Positions 10,746-22,445 of a stretch of DNA of 64,000 nucleotides are shown piece by piece. Position 1 is the first letter of the stretch, and the number at the start of each line of letters is the position of its first letter. The stretch covers positions 1 to 64,000 of the forward strand of contig SIJG01000216.1 in NCBI GenBank assembly GCA_023374025.1, in the 5' to 3' direction. The position numbers were made by a program, and so were the translations under genes. The notes under the pieces were generated by a model that was not told the origin of the DNA, searched no databases, and worked only from the letters and a program-made list of their open reading frames with translations. This DNA comes from Heterodera schachtii. Taxonomy: Eukaryota; Nematoda; Chromadorea; Rhabditida; Heteroderidae.

Positions 10746-13640
10746 AAATTTGGTTGACTTTGACAAAAGGTCACAATTTTTGATGGTGCCATTATTCCAT
10801 TGAGAAAATGAAATTTTTCTTTATAATTCATGCTTTAAAGAGAATTGAATGAGTTTCAAATGCGACGAGTCGGATCAAATTTAAAATTTTCATTAATATA
10901 ATATCAAAGTTATACATTTACAAAAAATTCAATTTCATTTAATGCATAGTTTTATTTATTATTTATTTGTTTTAACAAAGATTACTTTAATCTCGATTTA
11001 TTTTATAATGGATTATTAATAAAAATTGGCGGCGCTTAATACGACAAATTTTATATTAAAAAATCGAATTTTATCATTTTTTGTCTTCAACAATTTTCAA
11101 TTTAGAGCAACTTTTCGTAGCTATTTTCAACTGTTTTTCAAGACTATATTTTTTCTTTCTATAATAATAAAAGGATTAAAAACAATTTTTCAATTAAAAA
11201 TTTAATAATTTAAATAATTTAATCTTTTTTTAAATTTAAATTCAAATATTAAATATTTCATCGAAATATTCACAGTAATTAATAAAAAATGAATTTTTTT
11301 TATAATGAATTTTTTAAAATATTTTGTCATTTTTAAAAAGAAAATAAAACAACGAAATTTTATGCGAATAATTGCGCTATATAAGCTATTTGCTGTTTGG
11401 TTTAAAAAATAAAATATATAATTATTATGTTATATTTTAGGTTTATTCAAAAAAAATTTTAAAAGAATTTTTTTTTGAAATTTTTGAAATTTTTACTTTG
11501 TCAATTTAATTCAATCTACATTCGGCCCCATTTTAACATTGTTTTTCTGATTTTTTTTAAAAAGTTCCCATATGTAAAATTTATAATTTAATTTAAAATT
11601 TATAATTTAATTTTTAAATTAATAATTTCAAAATTTATTTAAAAACAAATATATTTTTTTTCTAATTTTGTGTTTTCTTTTTAAACAAAAAATTGGTTTT
11701 ATTTATTTTTAATTAATAAATATGAATCAGATTCTTTTAAAGAAATATTTCTTTTATTTTCATGAATATTTATTTTTTCTTTCTATTTTATTATTGAATT
11801 TTTATATTTAAATCATTATATAACTAATTTATTTTTATTAAAAATAAAACAATTCTTAATTATAGGTTACGAAAGTTAATTTTCGGATAATAAAAATTAT
11901 TTAGCATTCGGCTAATTAATTCAATACAATCCTTCAGTGTAAGAAAATTATAAAATATAGAACAGTGGGACTGAGTTCCAAAAATTTTCGGATATTTTAA
12001 TTTATTACGCTATGTATTTTCAAAGTCTGGTGGCTGAAGGGCCGACGCCGTGGAAACTTTTTTTAAATCATAAAATAATTAAGCGAAATAAGAAAGAATT
12101 TGGCATTTGCTTTATTTTATTTATTATTATTTTTAATTGTAATATTATAATTTGCTTCTTTTTATTAATTAATAGTAGAATAGTTTAATTAATTATCTTT
12201 TAACTCTAATTTCTTTTAATCCGATGCATGTTCACGGACAAATCATTCGAATGATGTCAATTTTCAATTTATTTTATTATAAATAGCAATGTTGAATATA
12301 AATTGAAAATAATTAAAACTTTGAATTAAGTTTCGAAAATTATTTTGAATTTGAAATTAATTTCCTATATTTGCTGAATATATATTTTGTTGAATTAAGT
12401 AGTTTATTTTCATATTGATTAATGTTTTTAATTATATTTGATTATAACTATTATATTTTTTGTTTCATTTAATTACATAATAGTGTTCCATTTCTGGAAT
12501 GTAAGTTTTTTAATTATTTATTTTTAAATAAATTGATCATTTGAGAGTTTTTTCAACTATTGCACGCACATCCCTTTTTAATTCCTAATGTTTATATTTT
12601 AAAAGAGTTTACAAATAAATTAATCATTTATGATCTTTTTAATACTTTGTTTTATTATTTTAATTACATTCATTTTAAATGTTACTCACTATATGCTTTA
12701 TAAGTCATAATGAAATTTGCGTTATAATGAAACAATAAATGCTAAATTTTATGTTATATTGTAAGTTTATTCAAAAATAATTTTATTATTATCTTAAACT
12801 TTTGTTTTTTTAATTCAATGATTCGGCTTTTGTAAGAGTAGTAAAATTATTTTATTTTTCATAACAAATTTAATCATCTTTTTTTATTGATAAATAATTT
12901 TTGTAAAAAAAACTTTTTCCTTCAACTGATAAACAACTCTCTATGTAATTTTGCCAGATTTTGAAAATAAATACAAAACCTTGAGGTTAATGTTTAATAG
13001 GATAAATTTATTCTCCTGCTTCTGTATTACTGTTTATTGTATCGTGATTTTATATGCTATAATTTGCGATTTTTGCGTGTATTTTTTGCTATTTTCGCTC
13101 TGTTTCGGCCCCTATTTTGGATTTTTCGTTTTAAAAAAACTTTCAAACTTTTTTATTCTGATAATAATTTTTATTCAGTTTTTCTTTTGGCATTTCACAT
13201 TAATTAACTTCCAGATTTCCCTAATAATTTTAATTTTATATTTTAAGTACATTAAAAATATTTTATCGTTCTTAAGTTTTATATTTAAACAATTGCTTTT
13301 TTTGTTTTTTTCCTTTTTACATTTATTTGGAATTAATTTGTTTAGTTTTGTTATTCTTTCACTGAATGGTAAATAAATATCATGTTAATTATGTTATGAA
13401 ATTTTTTTTTTTGTAATTATTTTTGCTTATTTTTAGTGTAAAATTTAATTATTTATCAAAATTTTGTTTTAAATTAATTATTCAATAGACTTATTTATTT
13501 ATATTGGGATATTTAATATTGATTAAAAATATTTTTAATTTCTTAAACTTTCCTCGTGAGAATGTCCAAAGTGAGGTTGTTTTCCTGTGCTTTGCCAACA
13601 TAAAATTATTTTCAAGTTATTAATAATGAAGTAAAAAAGT
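10746..13640. other. gene-free stretch with duplication copies
   Basis: Copy 2 of the 8325-8880 duplication lies at about 10900-11160. Copy 2 of the 9590-10110 duplication lies at about 12560-12990. The only long open frame (12951-13376) encodes a continuous string of F, I, L and Y in T-rich DNA and does not look like a gene. Confidence 0.55.
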
Positions 13641-13647
13641 TGAAAAT

Positions 13648-14136
13648 TCAATCTATGTTAATATTTATTCGCAACCCGCAAATTTTCTTGACCCCCTCTT
13701 GCATGCTCCAAATTTTCAAACATTTCGAACTGTCGCAAACCTCCCGCATTTGGTGTCCAAGTGGCATTTGTTCGTCGCCATCATCTTCCATCAGTCCGCC
13801 TCTGTCCGGTTGGTCGTCGTTCTGTGCATTTCCGTTCCGCTGATTGTTGTTCCAGCGCCCAATGTCCACATTCAACAAAGGACGTCGCAGTTTGTCTTCG
13901 CTCATTTCATTTTACAAAACCAATCCGTTGTCATTGGGATTTTGCGCGACCACAGAAGAGATCGAAGCATTTCGGTTGAATTGAAATAACTGCGGGTCGT
14001 TTCCGTAGACAGAACGTTGGTTCAAATTCGGTGCGGTGAATGGTGGGTGCGCTCGAAGTGTGACGCCGTCGTTATTAAGAACAATCCCCGCGTTTGTTGC
14101 TTGTCGACGGGTCAAATATGGAGATCGGTTTATCAT
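13648..14136 (-). pseudogene. minus-strand open region with one in-frame stop, unknown product
   Basis: From 14136 an open frame runs 74 codons (polar; begins MINRSPYLTRRQATN) to TAA at 13912-13914. The same frame then continues for 85 codons from ATG 13905 (begins MSEDKLRRPLLNVDIG) to a stop at 13648. Base composition is much richer in G and C than the flanks. The sequence is Asn-, Arg- and Asp-rich with no signal peptide, membrane segment or recognised domain. It could be a gene with an unrecognised intron around 13910, two small genes, or a single-exon gene broken by one stop. I do not recognise a family. Confidence 0.4.
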
Positions 14137-14200
14137 TTTAATTAAAATTTCACTCCAATTTCTGCCTTTGTCGAAAAGTGGTGCGATGTCGGCGTGTTAA

Positions 14201-14376
14201 GATAAGTTCAGCCCGAATCTTATCTATACAAATGGTGTGAAAGTTCAACTGAATCTTTCTTAGGCAAAGTCCAATAGGATCTTTCCTCTTTTCCGACAAT
14301 TTTATGGAAAATTCAACCGAATTTTTCCAAGTTCCACGCTCGCTTTTCGTTAGGAAAGTTCAGACCCGAACCTTTC
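14201..14376. repeat. five tandem imperfect hairpins
   Basis: Five short stem-loops of similar build lie at 14201-14224, 14239-14259, 14266-14285, 14306-14328 and 14353-14376. Each has a left arm such as GATAAGTTC, GAAAGTTC or GGAAAATTC, a 4-6 base loop such as AACT, AATA or AACC, and a matching right arm with one bulged base. They lie just upstream of the minus-strand open region that begins at 14136, so they would be in its 5' leader or promoter. Confidence 0.65.
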
Positions 14377-14399
14377 ACTAATTTCAGCAGATAAATTTC

Positions 14400-14620
14400 C
14401 TCTTTTATCGTTCAAAACGAATCGATAAAAATTTCTCCGCTTCCTTTCTTAAAAATTTGGTCGGGAACCGATGAGAATGTTGCTGCTCTGTCCCAGGAGC
14501 GCCATGTTGGAAATAAAAGGGGGCTTTGGGGCAGGTCTGGGACTGTTGGACCACACTAACTAAGATCGAACTCAAACACAATTCGAAGAACACAAAATAG
14601 TCGGAGGAAAATGGACACAA
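14400..14620 (-). other. GC-richer flank of the island, possible 5' exon or leader
   Basis: The block continues the unusual composition. On the minus strand the word CAACATGGCG at about 14500 gives a start in good context for a short frame (MALLGQSSNILIG...). A longer frame covers 14405-14620. Neither shows a recognisable domain, so this may be the leader of the 14136 open region. Confidence 0.25.
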
Positions 14621-14639
14621 TATTTATTAACAGAAAAAA

Positions 14640-16683
14640 ACGAATAACAATAACTACGAACTGAGGGGCAGGAAATTAACAAAACAAATAAAGAAAGGAC
14701 GCCAACAAAACGCCAAACTAATTTAAATAATTAAAAGGTCACAATTATCCAACATATAACATAATTAGCAAAAGAAACTGAAGAAACAATATAAAGCAAT
14801 TATTAACTGAAAAGCAAAATATTTAATAATAAAATTCAAAATAATCTATTATCAAATAAAGATTAATAAATTCTTTAGAAAATAGTCATATAAAATATAA
14901 TAAAATATTTTTATCATTATTAAAAAACATATTGTAACTTAAAAAATTTTTATTATGAGATTTAAATATTTAATAAATAAAATGTGAAAAACATTAGTCA
15001 TAAAAATACCTAATAATGACACTAAAAATTTGAAAAAAAATGATTTGAAAAATATCCAACTCAGAATAAATATTTTAAATGCAGATCCTACAGAAAAATC
15101 GTGACTGGAAAAGGAACATTGCCTCTTTTTTTTTTGTTTTTTTTAATAATTATAAATTTACTTAAGAGAATGGAAAGAAATGTGTGTGGAAATTTCTAAG
15201 AAAATCGCAGTTACAAAAAATAAAATAATAACAATTAAAATTTTAAATTAATTAAATATTCATTTTGTATCTTTTGCTTCTGGCCGAAACTTTAAGCAAT
15301 GCGTATTATATACAATAAAATAAAACAAAAAACCGAACAAATATTATAAAAACCAAAAGTTATAATAATAAATTAATTATAATAAAAAAATACTATAAGA
15401 ATATAAAAAAATATAAATCAAAATTAATTTAAATTAATGATTAGAAAAAAGACACTTATAATTATACAAAAATTTTAAACAAACAAAAAAATATTCCAAA
15501 GGAATTTAATTTAGATTATCAAATAAATAAAATTCAGACTAGGCATAAATATTTTTTAAATTCGAAATTTTTTTTGTATTTTTTATTGTTTTTTTTTAAA
15601 TTGTTTAATAGTGTTTTTTACTCGCTTTTTTCTTATTAACGAAGTCCTTTTTTATCAGATAAGTAAATAAACTTTTTGTTGAATATTTTTATTTTAATTT
15701 CTAACAATTTTTTCATTCTTACAAAAAACATTATAATGCTAGAGAATTTCAATCGTAAATCATTTTTTATGCTTAAATTTTATATTTTCAATTTAATAAT
15801 TAAGTCATTATTTGTTGCGCTTTTTCTGATTTTTCTTTTTTTAAAATTCATTTTAGTCAAAAAACAAGTTTTTCGTGCGTTTCAAGCCGCGGGGAGCTCA
15901 GGAAATATTATGCTAAAACCTAAAATTTGCATCCCTAATGATGACAGACGGCAAGAAAAAAAATTAATAAATTATTTAATTTTCTCAAAATGAGAATCAA
16001 AAAATTTCTGATTCTATGACTTCAATGAATGTTTTGAAATACAATTGGTAAAATCAAAATTAGTTTTTATTTCAATTGTATTTCATTAGATTTTTTACAA
16101 TTCTGAATTTTGTTCTAAATATTTTTTCTGTATTTTGAAAGTATTTTTTCCTAATTTTCCAACTGATGACCTCGGATTTTTCTGGACGATGTGTTTAAAC
16201 TAGTTTGATATTTCTTTTCTTATCTGTGTTTAATATTATGGTGTTAAAATATGTCAAAATGTTTTACTACATTTTTATTTTTTGTTTTTATTTATTTTTA
16301 CTCAATTTAACTCATGCCAAGATTTCACCGAAATATAATTTTTTATTTCAGAATAATCATATGATATTATTTAAATATAAAGGTGAGTTTAATAATATTA
16401 TTAAATACTCCAATTTAGGACAAATTTGAAAAATCCAGAACATTTTGGGATTCTTGCTTCAATAATTTTAAAATTTTATTACGTTCACATAAACTGTTGA
16501 AAATTTTGCCATGGAAACATTCTATAAATGTGTATAAAAATTAAAACCATAAATTTATCACATGCTTCCAATACATTCATTATAATATTTAATAGCAATT
16601 AATATTTTAGGTATAATTCACAAATTAAATTCATTGGAAAATTATTGAAATATATCTCCATTCTGGCGTTTCTTGAAAACCCA
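14640..16683. other. A-rich then T-rich gene-free stretch
   Basis: 14640-15540 is A-rich on the plus strand, unlike the T-rich DNA to the left of 13.6 kb. Around 15888-15950 is a copy of the repeat GGGAGCTCAGG...ATCCCTAATGA, also found at 22398-22445. No coding features are supported; the frame at 15676-15993 is T-rich noise running into that repeat. Confidence 0.5.
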
Positions 16684-18270
16684 TTACGGCCCGTAAATTA
16701 CAGAAGATTTGCTCTTTTCACATCGTTTGCCCGAGCATTTGATCGCACCTTTCTAAAAAATGAATTTTTAAACAAATAAATTAATAAATGAAATAAAGAA
16801 ATTGGTTGGGGCAAAAACAATTAACAAAAAATGTCAAATAGGGAAATTTTCAAAAATAAATGAAAATGGAAAAAATTTTTGCCATAATTTTTTACCAAAT
16901 AAAGGCCTAATGGTCCAGCTTTTCCGATAATGCCGATTTCGCCTCCTTGAGGTATACCGGCCAAAAAGTCATAGGAAAGTGCGGTGATGCCGCTCTCCAT
17001 ACACAAAAGGTAGCCGTACCAAGCCTTCTCTTTAAATGTATCTTCATGGGCTTTACGGTTGCCTTCGACATATCCGTCCAAATATCCGTTTTCGCCCAGC
17101 ATAATATTAATGCATTTTGATGGGCGATCAGTTTTTGGGAGATCAAACGACTCACTAAAATAGGAACATAGTTAATTTGTGCTAAAACAGCGAACTAAGT
17201 ATAATTAGGGTTGCCGAGTCCGGGTATTTGAACAGGGCTAACCCCTGCTGATATTCGGCTTTTTAAATTTTAAAGTCTCAGACCAGGAATTTCTTAAAGT
17301 ATAAACAATTTTTTTGCTGAAATAAAATTAAAATGAATAAATTCTATTATTATTATTATTTTCTATCTAAAAATTTTTCTTGATAAAATTTTTGTTTACT
17401 TTAAATTTTTTTCCAAAATATGAATTTATTTTTCTATAATTCAAAAGTTTAAAAATATAAATAAATAAAAAATGCGCAATTGCGGAGACCTAAAACCCCT
17501 CAATTTCCAAAATAGGCAATTGCATCCAGCTTTGGACAAAAACCGTGCGACCAAGACTAAAAGCCCGAGACTCTCGGGCAGCAAATGGATGCCTTGTCGA
17601 GTTGATTGACGTGGACACTTTCAGCGTGTGGTGATCAGCATCATATTCCAGTCGGAAACCATGAAGCACTTGTCCATTAAAGGCTTTCCATTTTTTTTGT
17701 GCTTTTTTACAATCGTTGGCAATTTCATTGTTTTTCTCGAAATTTTCCAGAAAAAATTGCGATTGTATCGCTTCAGTCGCCGGGTCCATTAGTCCCACAT
17801 AGCAAACGGTCAATTTGCACTCGCATGGAAGCCCATCGCAAAGGCACGGCGCGGCACACATGCGCAAAGTGAGTTGACGCTCGTTATCTTCTGGCCCACC
17901 ATCAAAATACAACTTGATCAATTCGGGCACCGCTCCATTTATCAAAAGTCCATCAATTTCACTAACAAAAATTAATGTTTAAAATCTTTTTTATGTTTTT
18001 TACATCTCTCCGTCCGAGTTAAACATTATTGGAGTTCGATCTTCGGTTGCCAATTTGATTTCCTTGCCACTTTTCCAATCGAACATCTGTCTGCTGGACC
18101 CATCTTGTTGCCTCAACACTCGACTCAAAAAGCCGCTAACTGTGCTATTGCCAAGAATGTTAGCTTAATAATACAATTAAATTCTTTACTTTATTATATT
18201 CGGGGATTTAATGCATACCGTTGGCCGGGTTAAAATAGACAATTAAGAGCAAAATAATATGAAAAAGCAT
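16684..18270 (-). CDS. secreted cysteine-containing protein, five-exon model
   Basis: Exons on the minus strand: 18270-18219, 18163-18004, 17961-17497, 17154-16896 and 16752-16684 (stop TAA). Phases agree throughout and the total is 334 residues. Exon 1 is a signal peptide (MLFHIILLLIVYFNPAN). Exon 3 has a cysteine cluster (CAAPCLCDGLPCECKLTVC) followed by a region rich in short beta-like segments. The last exon ends in a basic tail with CSGKRC. The weakest join is the intron 17496-17155, whose donor GTTTTAG lies just before an in-frame TAG at 17490-17492. If that splice is not used the protein ends there at 227 residues, and the two distal exons belong to another transcript. I recognise no family. 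It has neither half of the repeated module found in the neighbours, from which it is divergently transcribed. Confidence 0.62.
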
Positions 18271-18322
18271 TTATTTTGAGAAAATTTTTGATTTTTCCTA
18301 AACAAATTTATTCAGTAAATTG

Positions 18323-18478
18323 TATTGAATAATGAATAAAGCGAATGGTATAATGGGGAGGACACCACCAAACACCAGAAATGATTAAAGCAAAAGTTAA
18401 TATTGAATAATGAATAAAATGAATGGTGTAATGGTAGGACACTACCAAACACCAGAAATGATTAATGCAAAAATTAAT
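18323..18478. repeat. tandem duplication, 78-bp unit x2
   Basis: Units starting TATTGAATAATGAAT at 18323 and 18401 are about 90% identical across 78 bases, including ACCAAACACCAGAAATGATT. They lie in the divergent promoter interval between the genes at 18270 (minus) and 18989 (plus). Confidence 0.85.
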
Positions 18479-18988
18479 TAAAAAAAACAGAATTGATGAT
18501 TCACTTTGGTTTTTCATTTAATATTTTATTAAGCAGCAGATTTTAATTTTCCACTAATGCATTATGGGCAATACGAACTAATCTCTCTATTAATCTCAAT
18601 TTTTATTTTTATCACAAATTTTCAAATCTCATAAATTACACTTCTTTATATTAAAATCAGAGCGCATGCATATCGAATTTTTTATTAATAAGCACATTAC
18701 TGGTAAAAAATAAGATTTTTGGTAGAAAAAACCCATTTTATTTAAAAAAAGCATCTCCGGGAAAATTAGGTCCTTTTCTTTGCAAATGTTCATTAAAATA
18801 TGCAAAATTTAATTATTTTCTTTTTTTAACCAAAATCTAAGAAAAAACAAAGCATATCGGGCTAAAATATGTACAAATCTTAGATATAAACTCAAATACG
18901 CGCTCTACTTAAAATATTTTATTATTTGAAAATTTATCCCTGGAATTTTTTGTAAAAAAATAATTTATAATTATAGTGAATTTTGACA

Positions 18989-21171
18989 ATGAAAAACATA
19001 ATAATTTCACTTATTATTCTTCATCAAATTGGTTATTGTAATGGTAATATTTATTGTAATTAACTAATTGACAAGTGCCATTAATTCACATTTTATTAAA
19101 GGACTGCTGACGTGCAAAGGTGGCTTCGCGGTTAAAAGTCTAAATCCATTGGTTGACAGCGCTCGCAAAAATGAAAATAAAACATGCACTGAGGACCAAA
19201 AATATTGTCTTGCAATAACCTGCACAAAAGGTCGATTAGGACTAAATGAAAAGAGGGAAATTTTTAAAAATTATTAAAAAAACAACTCAAATATTACATA
19301 AAAAACCAAAAATATTGATGATTATATATTGAAAAAAAGCGATGATGAAAAACAAATTTTTCCTAAATTAATTAAATATATAACTTTTTCTCATAAAATG
19401 CTTTCAACCTGTATTTTCACATTAAAAAATATAATGAACAGACAAAAGTCTTCCAAGAAATTAAATATTATTTTATTTTTTTTTAATAAAGAAATCCTTT
19501 TTTCGGCCTCTTCAAATGAACATTTAAAAACAACAGTAAAACTTGAGTAATCTGTTCTTCAAAAATAATGCAATAATTTGTTTCTAATAATATTTTTCTT
19601 TTTTTTTAAAAGATAAAATCATTGATTCTATTTATGTTACCTGGCCTAACAATAGAGAAAAATATAGCTAACTCAAAAACTTATTAAATTTATCTATTAA
19701 AAAAAAATTCCTACCTAGGCCAGAGTCACTATCATCAAAATTATGAAAAAAAAAACGAAAAATATTTAAAAAAATGTAAAAAATTATTTTTTTTATATGT
19801 GAAACTCATCTTAATGAATATGTAATATAACATTTATCTTCTTTCAAAAAAAAAGGAATTTCTAAAATAATTTTTGATCATGAAATTACTTATATAAATA
19901 GGAAAATTTTAGCAGGTGCGCAGGGTTTTTCCCAAATCATTTGGCGTTGTGATAAGGCGAATGACAATGTGGCATGTCAAGCGGCGAAATATGTGTTGGA
20001 AAATGAAACGAATTTGACCAACATTCAATGCAGCTGCGATTACGGCGAAACGGACATGTCAAATGCACAGTTTGAACTTCCGCCACTGCAAAAAGGGCTG
20101 ATGTGCAAAATGGGGGAGTTGGACATGGAAGGATATGGCGAAACGAAGAAAGGAATGTGCCTGGATGAAGACCAACACTGCTTCATGGCCATTTGTTCAA
20201 AAGGCAGGGCTATGATTATATACGGGAGAAATTACCAAATTCAAAATTCAAAAGTTTTAATTTTGCATTACGGCATTAACTAGAAATCAACTCGGGACAC
20301 CCGCGCTGGATTTTGCTGGGTCTAATCAGCAACATCATTTTTTGGAAAATTATGACACGGATAATAAAATCAATACGACAAAAATTTTGAATCCTAATCT
20401 CGCAACCGATTCGCGATATTGAATTTTGTTAAGATCTGGTTAGGACCCTCGAGTTAACAACACAATCCCAAAATGTTCAATTTGAAATAAAAAAACATGA
20501 TTTTCGTATTAAAACCAAAACGCTCGGTAAATTATAAAATTATGAAATAAAAGTTAGTGTAATTACCCAGATTTATTATTATTATCTAAAATTGGAAGAC
20601 TAAGTTAAGGCAATGAACACTACAAAACTGTGTGGGGATGCACTCCTGTGGCCAGCAAAGCTTTTATTAGCGCGAAAATTGGCGATGTGGACAATGCCAA
20701 GGTCAATTGTTTGTCTCTTTTTGGCAGAAAGGGCCTCGATTTTTCGAACGAAAATTTTACGGAACAAATGATGACAACGACAACCACAAAAACTAGCCCA
20801 AAACGAAAAACAAAAACGGCCACAACCACGACAACTTCGACGACAACTGTGACGACGATTGGCATGGAAAAGCAAACGACAAACCCTGAAGAGTCGCAAA
20901 CGACTTCGGCGGACGAGGGTGATAAAATATCAAAAATTAATTTATTTTTAATATATTAAAATTTTAATAGTAAATAGTGCAATTTGTGCAAAGTTTGCAA
21001 TGTTGTGGGTGGAGTTGATGATGCTGATTATTGGTAATAATTATCGTTATTAATTATTAAATTCAACACTGGCACAGGTGTTCCTGCTGCTGTCCATTTG
21101 AACTGATTGTTCATCAGTTGCATTTCTTGAGAAAAAATAAACAGAAAATTCAAACACAAATTATTCATTAA
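18989..21171 (+). CDS. secreted modular cysteine-rich protein 1 (ET-module-like repeats, Thr-rich linker)
   Basis: Exons: 18989-19043, 19102-19230, 19916-20203 (or from 19913), 20610-20918, 20994-21033 and 21078-21171; 304 residues. Exon 1 is a signal peptide (MKNIIISLIILHQIGYCN) ending in phase 1. Exon 2 is half A (LLTCKGGF...KYCLAITC). Exon 3 is half B (WRC...CSCDYGETDMSNAQFELP) fused to a second half A (LMCKMGE...HCFMAIC). Exon 4 is half B (VWGC...DFSNENF) running into a long Thr/Lys linker. The last two exons give a small cysteine domain (CNVVGG...WCSCCCPF). The intron after 20203 would begin GC rather than GT. The family resemblance to the nematode ET module is from memory of the cysteine pattern. 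Function is unknown; secretion is inferred from the signal peptide. Confidence 0.68.
20771..20918 (+). repeat. Thr-rich linker coding tract
   Basis: ACA/ACG/ACC/ACT codons dominate, giving TTTTTKTSPKRKTKT and similar runs interspersed with Lys, Ser and Glu. Such stretches are usually extended and O-glycosylated in secreted proteins. Comparable tracts lie at 26812-26876, 31068-31125 and, on the minus strand, about 42350-42400. Confidence 0.7.
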
Positions 21172-22437
21172 TTACAAAACACGATTGTTTACTAGTAATT
21201 TTCAACATAATGAAAATTATTTCCCATTTTTCATGTTTTATCTAATGTTTTGTAAATTGAAAATATGAATAATTTACTTATCAATATTGTATTATAAATT
21301 ATGTAATGTATTATTTAAATAAAAAATTGTATTTATTGATAATTATGAAAAATATTTAAATTGAATGATCTATACCGCGAAGCGAGAACTAAGTCTGAAA
21401 GAATAAATGAAATGGTCTAGATCGGTACCAGTACCGGCACCGGTCGATAATTTTAACAAATTTTCAAAAAACCTATCGGCGCCGCCGATCGGCGCTGACG
21501 GACCCACCCCCGTTCCCCAAGTTTTTTGGAAAATGTGCCGCTAAAAATTATTTGAAGCAGTTTTTCAAAATACCTTATGTTTGAGAATAAATTTTAAAGT
21601 TTTATGTATGTTAATTATGGATGAAATAAATTCAAAAAAATTTTTGTTTTGTACAGTATAAAAATGATTATTTTTTCTTTTCGTTTTCATTCTCGGTTAT
21701 TCAAACTTTTATATTTCGTTTCGTATTTGTTTTTGTATTGAATGCCCTTTTTCGTTTCGTTCTATACGAAAATTTTTTAATTTTCATGCAGCCCTGGTAC
21801 CGATACCAGATTTTCCAGTATCGGGGGAATCGGTACTATCGGTAAAAACCACACTGTTGACAATAAGAAACCGAGTACAAAATTAGTCAGTAAAATTAAG
21901 CAAAAGGAATGGAATATTTTCAAATTTTTGGACATTGATATTTTAGATTATTAATTTTATCTGTTAAGATAACGGGCCAAAATTCAAAAAAAAAAAACCC
22001 TATCATCTATCAACACCGCATTGAGATATTTCTCGCCCTAAGTATTCTATGTTACCTTTAAAATTTCACAAAATTTCATTGAGTTTCAAAGGTTATGGCC
22101 ACAAAATTCGGATTTAATCTTTTTAAAATTTTATAACCATATCTTTTTTATACTATTTAAAAGAAATTGTAATAAATATTTTAATAAAAAACATAGGAGC
22201 TATTGAATAATACCATGAGATATTAGCCAATTTATGAATTTTTATGTGTCACAATTTTTATTTTTATACCCCTTGGCGGATTTATGAAACGACTCAGCAC
22301 GTAATTTCTGTCAAAAATTTTCCTTTTATGATTTTTGACTAATGCCCATTTGATGGTTTTTGAATAACGTTCTAGCACCACACTGTTCTTACCATAGGGA
22401 GCTCAGGAAAAATAGGCTAAACCTAAAAATCGTATCC
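21172..22437. other. intergenic stretch with repeat elements
   Basis: 21417-21850 looks like one element: GGTACC/CCGGTACC-type words (TCGGTACCAGTACCGGC) are mirrored near the right end (GGTACCGATACC), and the GGCGGCGCC core lies at 21473-21505. 22020-22390 carries a degenerate relative of the foldback family. Around 22395-22440 is the short repeat TAGGGAGCTCAGG...ATCCCTA. No gene is supported. Confidence 0.5.
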
Positions 22438-22445
22438 CTAATGAC

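Noticed and set aside
12951..13376. 141-codon open frame resembling a multi-pass membrane protein
   Set aside because: It is an unbroken string of F/I/L/Y/S codons from T-rich DNA, with no charged loops or conserved motif, and its left part overlaps a duplicated non-coding segment.
14201..14376. Heat-shock elements (TTC/GAA blocks)
   Set aside because: TTC and GAA blocks are separated by 4-6 bases rather than the regular two, and pairing of the arms explains the pattern better.
20620..20899. Val-rich and Cys/Arg-rich minus-strand frames opposite 18989-21171
   Set aside because: They are the antisense reading of the Thr-rich linker. The same artefact occurs opposite 26653-26879 and 31065-31248.
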